NCBI GenBank assembly: GCA_002633005.1
Contig: NMRA01000048.1
Location: 1 to 64,000, forward strand
Direction of reading: 5' to 3'
Origin: Phoronis australis
Taxonomy: Eukaryota; Phoronida; Phoronidae
Length of the DNA stretch: 64,000 nt
Positions 35,301-48,200 of this stretch are shown one piece after another; the first letter of the stretch is position 1, and every line of letters begins with the position of its first letter. The notes under the pieces were generated by a model that did not search any database, was not told the origin of the DNA, and was given only the letters and a program-made list of their open reading frames with translations. The position numbers and the translations under genes were made by a program.

Positions 35301-36235
35301 CACAACAACCTTAAATGGCCACTATAGTGAGTGACAGCTGACACATGCATTATGGGTACTCAGCTCAACTACTGCCATATGTAATGAGGTTTCCTTGGAA
35401 GCCACTCCCACTTTAAAATTTAACGAAATAATGTGAAAATAGTGCAAACACAAACTAGGCTGAAAATTATGAAATTATGTTAGTGATAACTTTTGACTAA
35501 CGGAAATTCATCTTCAGTGTCCTAAACTAGTGAAGGAAATAGAATGATTAACTGACATTGGTAAATTGAAGAATAGTTACGGATATCTCAAACAATATTC
35601 ACAAACATTGTATGTTTTTACGATGTTCCACATATAAATCTAACAAAATATGTTATCTTCATTCTCGGGGAACTGCAAATATGAAATATATTCCATGTAG
35701 TGAGAAAAAAGATATAACTGAACCACCTTCATTGGAACTACACAACAGTGTGGAAATTTCTTTACTACCTCTCTGAGGTCAAAGGTGACAGGGCTGTCAC
35801 TCAAATCAAACCTCCTGCCAGGCATGGAGCAGCTCTGTATGTACTCTCAGTCCTCTTCATTCACCGTAATATTGAGTCAACGAGGTGCACATATGATTGA
35901 AAGATGCCAGGGGGAACGAAGACAAAACCCCTGTCAGACTGGAGATGGCCGCAAACTTAACACATTTTAGCTATAATTACAAAAATAGCTTACATTTTGC
36001 GAGTTGATATGTCATAGAAATCAAACTAAAAGTCTAATCGAAAATTCCTTACATTGTTTCTGAGGTAACTTGTGAAGTTTTCAAAAGTTTTCATTAAAAT
36101 CGACGGGTTATTTTGCTATGAATGTACCTTTCTTAAAACTGAAATTTTGATTTAAAAAAGCTATTAACATAATAATAATGGCTCATAAATATAAAACATA
36201 TTTTTGTAATCCCCAATCTTTTTTCTTTCAGAAAA
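32335..36235. other. Non-coding stretch with a local duplication
   Basis: No gene recognised. Two diverged copies of a segment ending CCAAATRGGGGGCTCGTT occur at about 34500-34565 and 34810-34920. A fragment at 34165-34240 (ACTATCGTCAAAATA, CAGCTTTGCRCCAAKGCTAC) is also found at 6228-6268 in PLA2 intron 3. Confidence 0.5.
33690..33790. promoter_or_regulatory. Candidate TATA-less promoter
   Basis: A locally CG-rich patch carries GCCGCCATTTTG-like (YY1) and CCCGGAAGTAC (ETS) motifs within about 40 bp, a combination common in housekeeping promoters. A first exon of the ELF-like gene upstream of 39140 is expected and could start here. No transcript evidence is available. Confidence 0.3.
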
Positions 36236-36239
36236 TAGA

Positions 36240-38900
36240 ATCTACTTTTACTAGTTGACAAAGCGTTTTTTTCATCATTTACAAACAATTACAAAAACAA
36301 ACAAACAAATAAGTACACCATTCATTCACGCATGCACACCTCAGGAAGACCATTCTCATATCTCGTTTAAAGTAAATATCTTCTACATGAAGTTAACATG
36401 AACTATAGAATTTTCCCATTTCGCAGAGAAGCTGTCATATACAAAGTTTTTATGTGCATTTAATTTTTCAGCATTATAGTATTCATAAGTTTTTGTAACG
36501 AACTTGAGAAAATTAGGTATATTTTTGTGACATCTCTCCTTGTAAATGTACTGTTTAGCTAGTAGAAGCAAAATGTTAAATAGAAAATCATGCGTCTTGT
36601 AAAGTCCAAGAATAACACTATCGTAAGACAGACAGTTGGGAAGCTGAATGCCACACTTTTGAAGTAGCTTTCCGAATTCCTTCCACTGGCAGAAATCTTG
36701 TACAAAGCTACATTCCCAAAAAAGGTGTGACAGCATCTCTGAAGCTTTATTACAAAAGGAACATAGATCAGAATCCCTAACACATATTTTGACTAAAAAG
36801 GTATTTGTAGCAATAATTCTATGTAGTATTCTAAATTGGAACCATCTAATATGGGGATCCTTTGTAATTTTGTAAGGTAAAGCATGTATTTTCTTCCAGT
36901 CTAAACTATCTCCTAGCTCTATTTCCCATTTACATTCTGACTTAGGTTTCTTAATGTTATTAAAGACTGAACAAATATGTCTACAACCCTTCAAATCTTT
37001 CCGTAAGTGAGTAATTGCTAAAGGCATGCAAGGAGAGTAGACATTAACACTTTTAAATTTACTTTGAAATAGACTTTTTTGAAACCTTCTTAGAACAGAA
37101 ACAACACCATTATATTCTACAAAGTTGGTTTTTACGTCGAACCTATTTTTCATATTGTTTAGACTAACAAAATCATCATCAGAGGTATACATATCTTTAA
37201 TAAATCTTAAGCCTTTTACAAACCAAGGCTTATAAAAAACAGCTGTGCCTCCGATTGCCAAGTTACTATTAAACCACAAAGGTTGGTTCAAAAAGTCCTC
37301 TTTACTCGCAACAATTATTTTCTTGTAGAAAGATAACATACTTCCAAATACGTCGCGCCAGTAGGAATTACCAATTAGAGTTAACATCACTTAATAAAGT
37401 CATCACCAAATGAAGCAAAATTCTTTAAGAACGGGTAGAGTGCGTACAGTAATTCACCACTTTTAGACGCAGGGCTTTCCAGATATCTACGGGCCGTAGC
37501 GAGTTTTAAAGCTTTGCTGAAAGTATGCATATTAACCATTTGAATTCCCCCTTGATCAAGTCCTAAACAGGCCGTAGTTTGTTTAATTTTATCATTACGG
37601 GCCTGCCATACGAATCTAAAAAATGTCGTATTCAATTCACCCAAGACTTTCACTGGTGAATTTGGTAAACTTGACAACAAAAAATTAAGTTTAGAAATAG
37701 CTAATGTTTTAATTACCGTTACTTTACCAAACGGCGTTAAATTTCGTCGACTCCAATTTTTTAGTAAAGACTTGATCTCAGTTATTCTTGCAGTGAAGTT
37801 CTTATGCGTCATACTATCCAACTGAGTGTCAAAATCCACCCCCAAAAATCTAAAAGATTTTTTGTCCAAGACAAAATTTCTTTTTTAAGAATCACGTCAT
37901 CACTACCAGTTTTACTTCCAAACCATATGGCTTTTGTTTTATCCACATTCAGTTGGAGACCGGAGACACTAGCAAACAAATGTAGTACATTCAGTGTGGT
38001 AGTCAATGACAAATTCGACCCATCCAACGTAATTGATGTGTCGTCCGTATATTGCGAAATCAAATATTCCTTATTCCCAGCAACTACACCAGCAATATTT
38101 TTATTATTCTTGATTAAATATGCCAAAATCTCCACGCACAATATAAAAATGTAGGGAGACAAAGGGTCACCTTGTCTGCAGCTACGCGAAATATTGAACC
38201 AAGAAGATGAGTGACCATTTACGACAACACAGGACTTAATATTACTGTAAAAGACTTTCACCCATCTTCTGATCGACCAACCAAAATTAAGGAAATATAA
38301 AGTTTTTTGAATAAAATTCCACGACAATGAATCAAATGCTTTCTCAAAATCAATCAGTAAAAGCAATCCAGGTTTGTTAGCTGCCTGAGCATAAAACATT
38401 AAATCATATAGCACTCGGATATTTTCGTTCATATTTCTTCCAGAAACGAAACCTGTCTGGTCCTTACTGATTACTTTTCCCAAAACGGATTTTAACCGTT
38501 CAGCTACTGCCAAAGAAGCCAATTTATATGTCACATTGAGCAAGGATATGGGTCTCCAGTTTTTCAAATAATGATTACTTTTATCTGCTCCCTTAGGGAT
38601 GCAGGTGATCACTCCCTCTTTCTGTGGTGAGGAGAACTGGCCAACAGCAAAACCTATATTAAGTGAGCGAACAACGAAATGTCCAATGTCAGCCCAAAAA
38701 AAATTCAAAAATTCCACTGAAAAACCATCAGAGCCTGGGCTTTTGTTGTTTTTCATTTTTTTCAAGCATTGTGTGACTTCTTCATACGTAAGAAGACCTT
38801 CTAATTTTTCTTTTTCTGTCTCAGACAAAGCCTGTTTTTTGGTATATGAGTTGGAATGGAGGCCACTAAATAAGGTTTGTGGTAACCTTAAGGCTGTCTT
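36240..38900 (-). pseudogene. L1/Tx1-type LINE ORF2, truncated and frameshifted
   Basis: The reverse transcriptase half of a non-LTR retrotransposon. In order on the minus strand: the thumb/finger region with NNKSPGSDGF (near 38730), NWRPISLLNV, DQTGFVSGR, the LIDFEKAFDS catalytic block, RQGDPLSPYIF and the YTDD catalytic box at about 38041-38052. Then come the SFRFLGVDF/SKLNFLLSSLP region and a C-terminal zinc-binding CSFC...HLFWEC motif near 36710-36770. The reading frame breaks at an A-run near 37886 and again at about 37388. The endonuclease and ORF1 are absent, so the insertion is 5'-truncated at about 38.9 kb. The 3' end is AT-rich with (TTTG)n-like sequence. It lies antisense just upstream of the first recognised ELF exon. 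Not functional. Confidence 0.9.
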
Positions 38901-39139
38901 ATGTTGAGCTCCTGACATACATGTACAGCATTGCTGCGCAAACATCGGAAGGATTAATTGAGACTTTTCATGTGATTTGACGGAATTGCTGAGGTTAAAA
39001 TTTGGTCGCGCTGGGGGATGATAATGTCACTTGACTGAGATCCTTTGTACTCATTAACTTATGCTGGACTGAGCTTAAAAATACTTGTTCTTTTCCCATG
39101 ATATTTAGCAGTGAGATTGATCAGTGTTTTGTTTTTCAG

Positions 39140-39227
39140 GATGTGTCTTTCATTGGATCAACCCGAGAGCTGGACTCTTGAGAAATGTTTTGGTTTCGCA
39201 ACTCCTCCACATTCTGGCTTTGAATGG
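39140..39227 (+). CDS. ELF-like exon 2a: N-terminus of long isoform
   Basis: The acceptor is TGTTTTGTTTTTCAG|G and the donor is GAATGG|GTAAGA. ATG is one base after the acceptor, and 29 codons follow (beginning MCLSLDQPESW), ending in phase 0. The immediate ATG suggests a non-coding exon 1 further upstream. The next exon begins in phase 0. Confidence 0.6.
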
Positions 39228-42200
39228 GTAAGAAAACGTTATTGGCCTCCACGTCACAACTCTCACTATCAACCATAGAGACTCGCAGCTTTTGCCGTCC
39301 ACACTCTAAATGAGAAGGTATCCTAATTTTAAAAAATTGTTCCTAAATGTCAAGTGATAACATCTGGATACTCAAGGGCTACCAGTTAAGTATGGTTATT
39401 TTCAATCAAAAAAGACACTCATGATGTCCATTTTATTGTTAGAACATCCACGTGGTAGATTTTACCAGAAGGTCTTGGTGGTGCACTGGTATATGTTGTT
39501 GATTTTTGGAGGAACATGTGTTGTGCGTGAACATGGAATCCTGTTCAATCTCAAGATTGTGTATGCTTGAACTTGGAATACACGTGGAAACTTGTCAAGT
39601 TCACTCAAATAATCACGTTCACGTTGACAAAAATTTGCACTGCACTAAATCGAAATACATGTTAGTAAAAGAAAGTAAATCTTAACCAATCTTTTTAACT
39701 ATTGGCGATCCTATTCACCAAAAAATACTTGACTTAGCCATTCACATAAACCTCCGATTATTTGGCACAAGTTACGATAAAGGAAAATATTACAAAAATT
39801 CTTTACACTGAACAAAAATTTTCAGCAATTCCTAATTCATGCACAGCACAGCAACCTTTAATCTGAAAGTGCTATGAGGCCAAACATCTGTATCAGCTAC
39901 TATGTGAACAAAATATTTTACATTGATGTTGACATTTAGTTTCAGAATCCGATTTTGCAAAATCAGTGGTCATGTGCTCAGACAGAAAAGGGTGATTATT
40001 TCCGTTTTGCAACTGCTTTTTGTCACCAAATTACCTTCCGTGCCTGAGGCCATAGTGTGCATTAATAAGTTCTTTCTTTTCAGGAGATAGGACCACCTGT
40101 GATAGTTGTTAACCAGCCTGAAGAATACGACTTTATGCACGACTCTAAGTTACACGGACTCGAGGCAGATTATTTCGAGGCTAACAGCTCTAGCAGCAAG
40201 GACAGTGCCTCCCCCTATAAGTGTGATATGGAACTACAGTTGGTGGTCAATGACAGGCTGCTGTCAAGTGATGAGAGTGTTGATGAACGAATGAACTTCC
40301 GTATGAGGCGTCGGAGGAAGAGGAAACGAAGGGGTAGGGAGTGTTGTGAGGTGGTTGTGTATTGTGAAGCAAATTGGGGGAATTTCCCTAAGCCAATAGA
40401 AATTCAGCCCATTTCCATTTCACCAATAGATTTGTAGAGGAGCCACTATTGTCAGTTTGCCTGTTTAGGTCCTTTTGTGTGGAGCAGAGTAATTGCTGTT
40501 TTGGTGATGACTTTGGGGCAATATAACGCTAAAGTAAATTGATATTTTGTGGACTAGAATTGGTGATTTTTCAACTGTTTGGCACCTGAAATTAAATTCC
40601 TATAGAAAACATAGGTTAAATTGATATTTTGCAAAATGAAATACCATAAGAATTAACCAAAATAGATGAATTAAGTTTCAGTTCACTCACTGTTGCAACT
40701 CTTTCAACTTTGGTAGATAGTTTGTCCAGGAGTTGCACAAAAGTATTTGGGAATGCTGAACAATGGACCACCAGTAGATTGTTATCTAGATATAGACTCC
40801 ATATTTGGAAGCCTTTGTCGTCTGGAGTTGAAACCAAATGAACCATTTTTTTGTGAAGACTGATGGCAATTCACGTAGCCAGTGCCGGATTTAAGGGGGG
40901 GGGGGGCAGGGGGCCATGGCCCCCCTAAAATTCTCNCCCCCCCCCCCCCCCCCCCTACTATTGCATCATAGCTATTGAAGAAGCAGCTAGTTCCACAACA
41001 CTAAAATATGTCCCCACACAACACAAAAGACAGTATCATACTATCAGACATGTGCTCCTCCATGCTGCCCACTGCAAAGCTATGTCAATACTTCTCCACA
41101 GGTGGCAGCAGCAGTCACCTGTCTCACATCTCTTGTGGCGGGCGATTTGACTTTGAAGGAACTGACAAGTACTAGCACATTCACTATGTGAGCTAACAAC
41201 AAGACATAACTGTTACAATAGTCTGAGCGTGACAAATTATGTTTTTTGAATATATGCCCAACCCAACTTCTGAAAAATTTGCCCCTAAGAACACTACTGG
41301 TGTTTATCTGGAAAAGTACAGTATATATTCACCCAGGGTCCAACATTTTGCTCACTATTATGTTTACTCCTTCAGGTTTGCACTTTGCGGACTGTCAAGA
41401 AAGCGTTTCTGCCACCGGGTGGGAGCAAAATCTTTAACTCATTTACTAAAGCCTGGGATGGCCCACACCTACCTGCTAGCATCTGAAAATTGCCCAAATC
41501 ATGTGTAAAACTTTTCTGACTCGGCGATATAATCTGACTTTGTTTGTGTAAATGTTGTCACCTAAATGCAAAGTATTCAGTCACACAAATTTCTTTCATG
41601 TTGCAAACCCCTTTTAGTATAAATTTAGTAAATATCAGTGGAGTAAACAATTAAATAAAACACTGTTTGTTGAGCTAAAAACTGCATTCCAACAACGAAA
41701 CTACTAGTTTTGATTTAGACCACGCACAACAAAACTGGTTTGAACTGGTTCCTTTACTCCACCGAGAAGTGTTTTTCGGATTTGGAGAAACTGATTGTTA
41801 TTGCTCGAGACCATGCTGAGAACATACTGTAAAACGACGCATTGTGACTTAAACCAACAAGTGAAACCTGGTTCAAAGCAATGACAAACTACTTCTAAGC
41901 ACCAAAGATTATGAGGGTGTAGTGTGTGCATAACTGTCAGACTTGTATTTGAAAAACGCACAAGCATGATAAGCTCTATTTAGGACACAATATGGTGAGC
42001 GGACAAGTGCAATTTAGTTTTTCTCACAAAAGACGAAATTTTGTGTTTTTTTCTATTTCTCATTTTTTTCTATTCACAAAAGACGTGTTGCACTAAATTA
42101 ATATTTTTTTCCATATTAAAGTTCCATACCCTAGCTGCCAAATGGCAGTGTTTTGGGAAACTGTAAGCTTAATATCATCATGGAACAATTTTATAAACTT

Positions 42201-45200
42201 TCATTTTGGGCTTGGAGGGGGTAAGCAATCCCCTACTGACTTAGAATTTTACAGACCATTGTAAATCATGTCCTTCACACACAACAGCCTTTTGAAATTG
42301 ACATATTACAAAGTTAGTGAAAACAGTTCTTTCTGAATCCTTCTTTTAGTGTAGAACTGCCATGGTTGGACTGTGTCAGTTAACACAGCTTAACAAAAGG
42401 TTCACAGTGATAGGTGGATTTAGGGCCCTCCTTGGCTGCCAAAAGCAAAATGAAACAGCAACGGCAACAACTGCTGATCAATCAATAATTCAGTGAAGAA
42501 ACAAAAATGATTCATAAAAGTTGACGAGAGTGGCGCAAATACACAACTTAGGACTGGACTCAATCACGACTTTAAATTATTGTCCCATTACTGCAAAACT
42601 CATTTTGTGTAACATGTTTGCAAAAGTTTGTAAACAACAACGGGATAGTGGTTACAGAGCTAAAAGGAAGTTGTTTTTTACTCACTGGCTTAAAGGGACT
42701 ATCTACCAGCCTTCCTTTACAAACTTTTGATTTGGATCAGATTTACTGTGGTCTCAAATTGTTAACCTCATGCAGTCATTTTAGAGCGTCAAAAGAACTG
42801 ACAGTTTGTTATTGTCCGAGACCAGGCTCTACTAATTGGCTTGCAGTCAAGCCTGCATGGTCTCAAGGTCTTGGAACTGCGAACGTATTCTTTGCGAATC
42901 CAGAAATATATTGCCTCCCAATTAAGCACTTAAATAGTTGTAGGTGGGCTAAAACAAAAGTCTGTGCCATGCGTGGAATGTGAGTTTTAGGTTTATAACT
43001 GCTGTATAATGTGTGGGGTATTAATTTTTAAAAGTTCCCAGATCCCACTGCTGGGGGGAGGGGATTTGTGGAAGCTGATCATGATACTAGTTCTGCTGAT
43101 TACAATTGCTTTCATCAGATATACATTGAATCTTTGAACATAACCTTTGAAAACTGCAGTCTATCTACAATATTACTTTAAAGTTTTATCTGATACATCA
43201 ATTAGGAATAATTTAGAAATAACATAAGACACTCATATGAGTCATGAAAAATGTTTATATGTCTTATTAAGGCATGCATTCATGTTGCGTACATTATTTG
43301 GCAGGAAATTCCATAGCTTTAATAACACCTAGATGTACCTAGACATTTTTAGCTTGATGTTTTCGTATGAAAGGCTGGTATACAGAGCGTATTTGTATAC
43401 GGTAGTACACATTGTGCTTCACAGCAAAAACATAGACTGACCAATATAGTATAACATTTTCCTCCTGTAAACCTTTACCCTGAATAACAAATGGCTCGTG
43501 TAGTTCTTGTGACTTTGGCTTATTTCTAGTCTAGTGGCTCGTGAAATTTTTCTTCAGTATATAATGGAATAATTTGTCCTGGGACTGAGATCCAGTACCC
43601 TGAGCAGTCTAGACCTGCAAAAGGCTGTCTGTCTAAAAACTTGGCCCTGTGCCATTTTATTTAATGATTGAAATAGTTGTTATGAAACAGCATAGAATGC
43701 TAATTTTTTGTTAGTTAGTGCGATAAAATATTTTTCCTGCTCATGCTTTGTTGCAAACTGTTTTAAAACTTTCGCGCGTTACCTGTATCAGGTAATATAA
43801 ATATTGTAATCTCCATTGATATGAATGAGCAGCTGTGAGATGTTCTTGACATGTCAAAGGGCACGGTATCCATCCGCCTAAATATTCAAAACACAGCGCA
43901 CCAGCTAAAACTGGGTAAACTTGCGTGCCTCTATTTGTGTGTTTTTAGAGTTGAGTGGGCTTCTTTGCTTTCAGTGACAGCACGTGTGCTTTTTATTTAC
44001 GAGCTGATTATCTGTGAAAGCTTTGTGCAACTTTTGTTATATTTAAATTAGTTCCTGGTTGAACTACTTCTCGCGTAGTAATTTAATACTCGTTGAGTTG
44101 CTAAGATGGCCGCGTGTAGTGAGAATAAGACAAACTTGGATTTACTAATCCAAGCAGGTAAATTTATTTTTGTCTCAATTTAAGGTAACCTTAAAATTTC
44201 TGAATGAGTAATCTTAATAGATATCAATCATATTCTGCTTCCGGCCTAGTGATCATTACGTTTCTCGCAAAAGTTTGGTTCTATGTTTTCGCAACTCGAA
44301 CCAGGAAGTGAACCACGTTGTTTCGAGTAATGTTACTTCCTGTTTATATTTCGTCGATTACGTACAAATGAAGTGAAATTAGTTTGTAGCTTGATATTGA
44401 TATGACACGATGTTGTCTCTGGAAGCTTTTCCTTATGAGTTGATTGTTTTTCAACGTGTTGTGTCGTGTGGCAATCCGGTGTTTGTTGACCACTTTCGAC
44501 CGAATGAGACGCGTGTTCACAGTCCACGACGCCATACTAACTCAGTCTTGGGCCAGGCAATTGTTAACTGTGTCTTTGTCACGCACTAAGACATCGCCGG
44601 CTCTCGCTAATGCATTTCTCGTCATTTTTAAGACATGTTTTATTAGTTCAATCATTCGAGTGTTTGTTAGTGTGTTTCTTGGTGACAGTATGTCAGTATG
44701 GCATATTCTAAACTGTCACTGTCGGCATGTCTGAATGCCCGAGTGTAGTATTAGAATTTTTGGCATTTAGCCCATAGGCCTACATCAAGAAACTTTGTTA
44801 TTAGATAAGCCTCTCTCCTTGGTGAGACATATTTACTGGTATGGCCAGTATATGGCATGTTTTGTTTAATTACCAAGAGGCAATAACAAACACACTCTTG
44901 AATCCTCGACAGTTTTCAAATCTTGGATTTAGAAGTGTTTTGACCAAAGTTTTCCGGCAGTTCCAATCATTTGCAATTAATTATATCCATGTATGCGTAT
45001 AGGTTTAATACAGGGCTGAATACTATAATATAGTTGTCTTTAGATTGCAATATCCAGGTTTAGTGGCTTAGGTACTTGTTGCACTAATTGTTTTCGTGGT
45101 GCAACAGTGTTCTCCCTACATGCATTCAAACATGATCCTACACAATGTTTGCAATGGTTTCCACCATGTTTGGAAATCTTGACCCATGTTTGATAAGCTC

Positions 45201-48200
45201 TGATCACGTTTGGAAAGCTCTGGAGTCATGTCTGAAAAACTCTGAGCCATGTCTTTCAGTCTGATCCATGTCTTTGAGTCTGATCCATGTCTTTGAGTCT
45301 GATCCATGTCATGGTCATCAGGCTAAAATAATTCACAACTATAGTTGTTTTTGTAAAGAATTCATATTAGGATGTGAAAACAACAGGCACAATTTGCACC
45401 GTGTTTGAACTTTTCTCAGGAAGAACCAAGCTTGACACTACTCTTACTTTCTGTGCAGCATGATATATACTAGTTATACCGAAAGATCAGAAATGGTATG
45501 AACGAGTGTATAGCAAGCTGCTCACCAGAAATTAGGCGTGTTTTAAGTCAAGTTTGCATTAATGAAGGACTTCTACGAAACCATACTGACTTGAGTAAGA
45601 AGTACATGCAATCACCTAAACTCAGAGTTCACGTCATCAAAGCTTTCACTGTTTTAACTCATTTAAGAAATTTACTGCAAACATAAAGTAAACCTCACTT
45701 AAGTACGATATCTGCTAATTTTCACATACCATGATGATTGACCCAAGATAACTAGCATTATTTTATGTACTTCTGTCTAGTTGCATCCTGGATTTTCAAT
45801 CCCTTGACACTATTTTGTGAACTATTTTTTAGAAATGGTTCGCCACATAAGGCACTCTTGTTGGTCAGAATTTGAACTATGTCTCAACCTTATCAATGGC
45901 AGTATAAACTGAGGCTGACAAAAATGTTATTCTTTGTGAAACATGGCTTCTGATTTTGCTAAAACATTTGTCGATGAAGTTGGTGCCCCATTGTGCCAAT
46001 TTTTTTTTTCTGTCTCCCTCAACATCTACCAAAAATATTCGAAAGTTGGGCGCATGAGCCTCAGGTCTTGGAAGTGTTTGGGAAAATACTGCTTGTGTGA
46101 ATTGAACATGGGGTTTAGCCTTGTTGGGCAACTAGACCCATATTGGTTCCAGGTCCTGGGTGATTTCAGTTTACAATTTACCTTTATTTGGACATACAAG
46201 GTTGTCCACTTCTCCAAAATAAAAGAAATTGGATTTAAAATGAATTTTGTTTGGGGCAGGTGAAATCTTATTGTTTTGGTGAACGGAATGCAGTCTAGTG
46301 AATATAAGAGCTAGTTTTGTGTAAAAAAATGAAATTCGGACTCGGTCTGTCGGAAAGACAGTCGAAGAATTCAATCAGCTGCTGTAGTTAATTTAAAGTG
46401 TTGCGCCGTGTTAAAATAGCCCTTGGATAACCCCAGTTGACAAATTCGCAGAGGTTTACTCGTGTAAATTCTTGAAAGTTTTCAAATATATGTGTTCACA
46501 TATCACCGCCTAATAGTTCCCATGGCACACTTTGTTAACTTGCATTGTTTTAAAAAAATGTTAAGAATTTTAACTGGGCATAATATGGTACCATATGCTG
46601 CACGGCTACTGTAAGTTAAGTCAACTATTTGATAATTTGTGATAATTTTATTCAAAAAATGTTTCAAATGACACCAGACTTCTCCAAGCATGCACGGGTG
46701 GTGATGTCTCTACCATTCTAGTAAGGTCAGGCAGCTGTAGCAGTGGAGCTGTTCTGGTATTTGTTATTCAAACCTGAGATCATGCAAACTTTTTAGAGCT
46801 GCAAGTAGGGTGTACTGAGTAGGGAACGTTGGCTCAGTTTTAAGCATTGTGAACTTTGTTGGCAAAATCTAATTTTTGTGAGCTAATCCACTGACTACAG
46901 AATTATTACTTTTGGATGGATTGAGTATATTCTGCACTACCTAGTGGCCATTGCAAAAGTTTTCTTGTCCGTTTTTTGGCGTCCGCCTATCTATCCACTA
47001 TACCTCTGGAAGGACCATGAATAATGACAGATGTGTTACAGATGAGATGACTGTGACAGATGTTGGTTTTCAGATGGGTTTGACTACTCTCGCGATTCCT
47101 AAAGGTGATTTTTTACGTCCGCGGCTACTCCTGAACCTCTCCGTTGTGAAATTTAGCTTAGTAGATGTGTTCTTGTGAAGCTGACGACAAAAAATTTCGG
47201 GCTAATCCTATAACCGCTGTTCCTTGGTGTCAGTTTTGGGGTATCTTTGGTGTTCCTTGATGGATTTTTATTAAATTTTGCAAATGGGTTTTTGTTGAAG
47301 AGACGATGACACTGTCTTTTTTTAGACAGGTTCTATGCGTTCTGCATCACCTAGTGGCCATTTTAAAAGTTACTAGTCCATTTTTGGCTCCCGGCTTTCA
47401 ATTCACCAAACCACTCAAAAGGTCATTATGTAAATTGGCAGATGTGATCCTGTTGTATTAGCACTTGAATCTGGTGGGCAGGGCCATTGGGGTCTGATTT
47501 TTCATGATATTAACTCTTTACGCTGCTTTATTGTGTACACGAGAATTTTAAAAAGTGCATCAAGTGATTTGCTGCTATACTCGCAACTTGCTCTAACGAC
47601 CTGGGAAAAATCTTAAGTCGCTACGAAGTCACCGGTATCAAAGACAGACAGTAATTCCCCAAAAATCGTTTCAAAGTTTGTGTTGACCTCCAAACTTCAA
47701 ATTATTGACAGTTTTCCCAGATTTGAATCACAATTGTTCCATTTATTTCGGGAAATCAGTGTATTTGCCACCACAGCAGTCAGCACTCATGAACCACATG
47801 CTTAAATTACAATACTGAATAGGATGTAAACAGACAGAAAATGGAATTGTTTGGCAAGATGAACATGGCTTCAGTGTGATTGTCTGCATTCTGTCTTCGT
47901 TGGCAAGAGGAATTGAGTTAGAGATTGAATGGTGCTTGTTTTTTATGGGGAGAAATTGAACAGTTTGTTGTAAGTTTTTGAGAACGGAGTACGACATGAC
48001 TAAGATTTCAACGTCACCTTTGGCAGCCTCTAATGTCTGTTGGCGACCTATAATTTTCACCAAGTCGCCAAATGCGATTTGCTGTCATGCTAGGTGTCGA
48101 GCACTGATTTGCCAAATTTTAAAACAAAGTGTGGCCGAGTCGCCGTTTACTGAACTTTCCAAAAACAAAAGTCTGGATTCGTAGGTTAACTCAGGTGACA

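Noticed and set aside
36240..38900. Active retrotransposon
   Set aside because: Two frame breaks and the loss of the endonuclease half make it a dead copy.
40334..40437. Extension of ELF exon 3a to a stop at 40437
   Set aside because: A plausible donor at 40334 restores phase 1 to the shared exon. Intron retention cannot be excluded but has no support.
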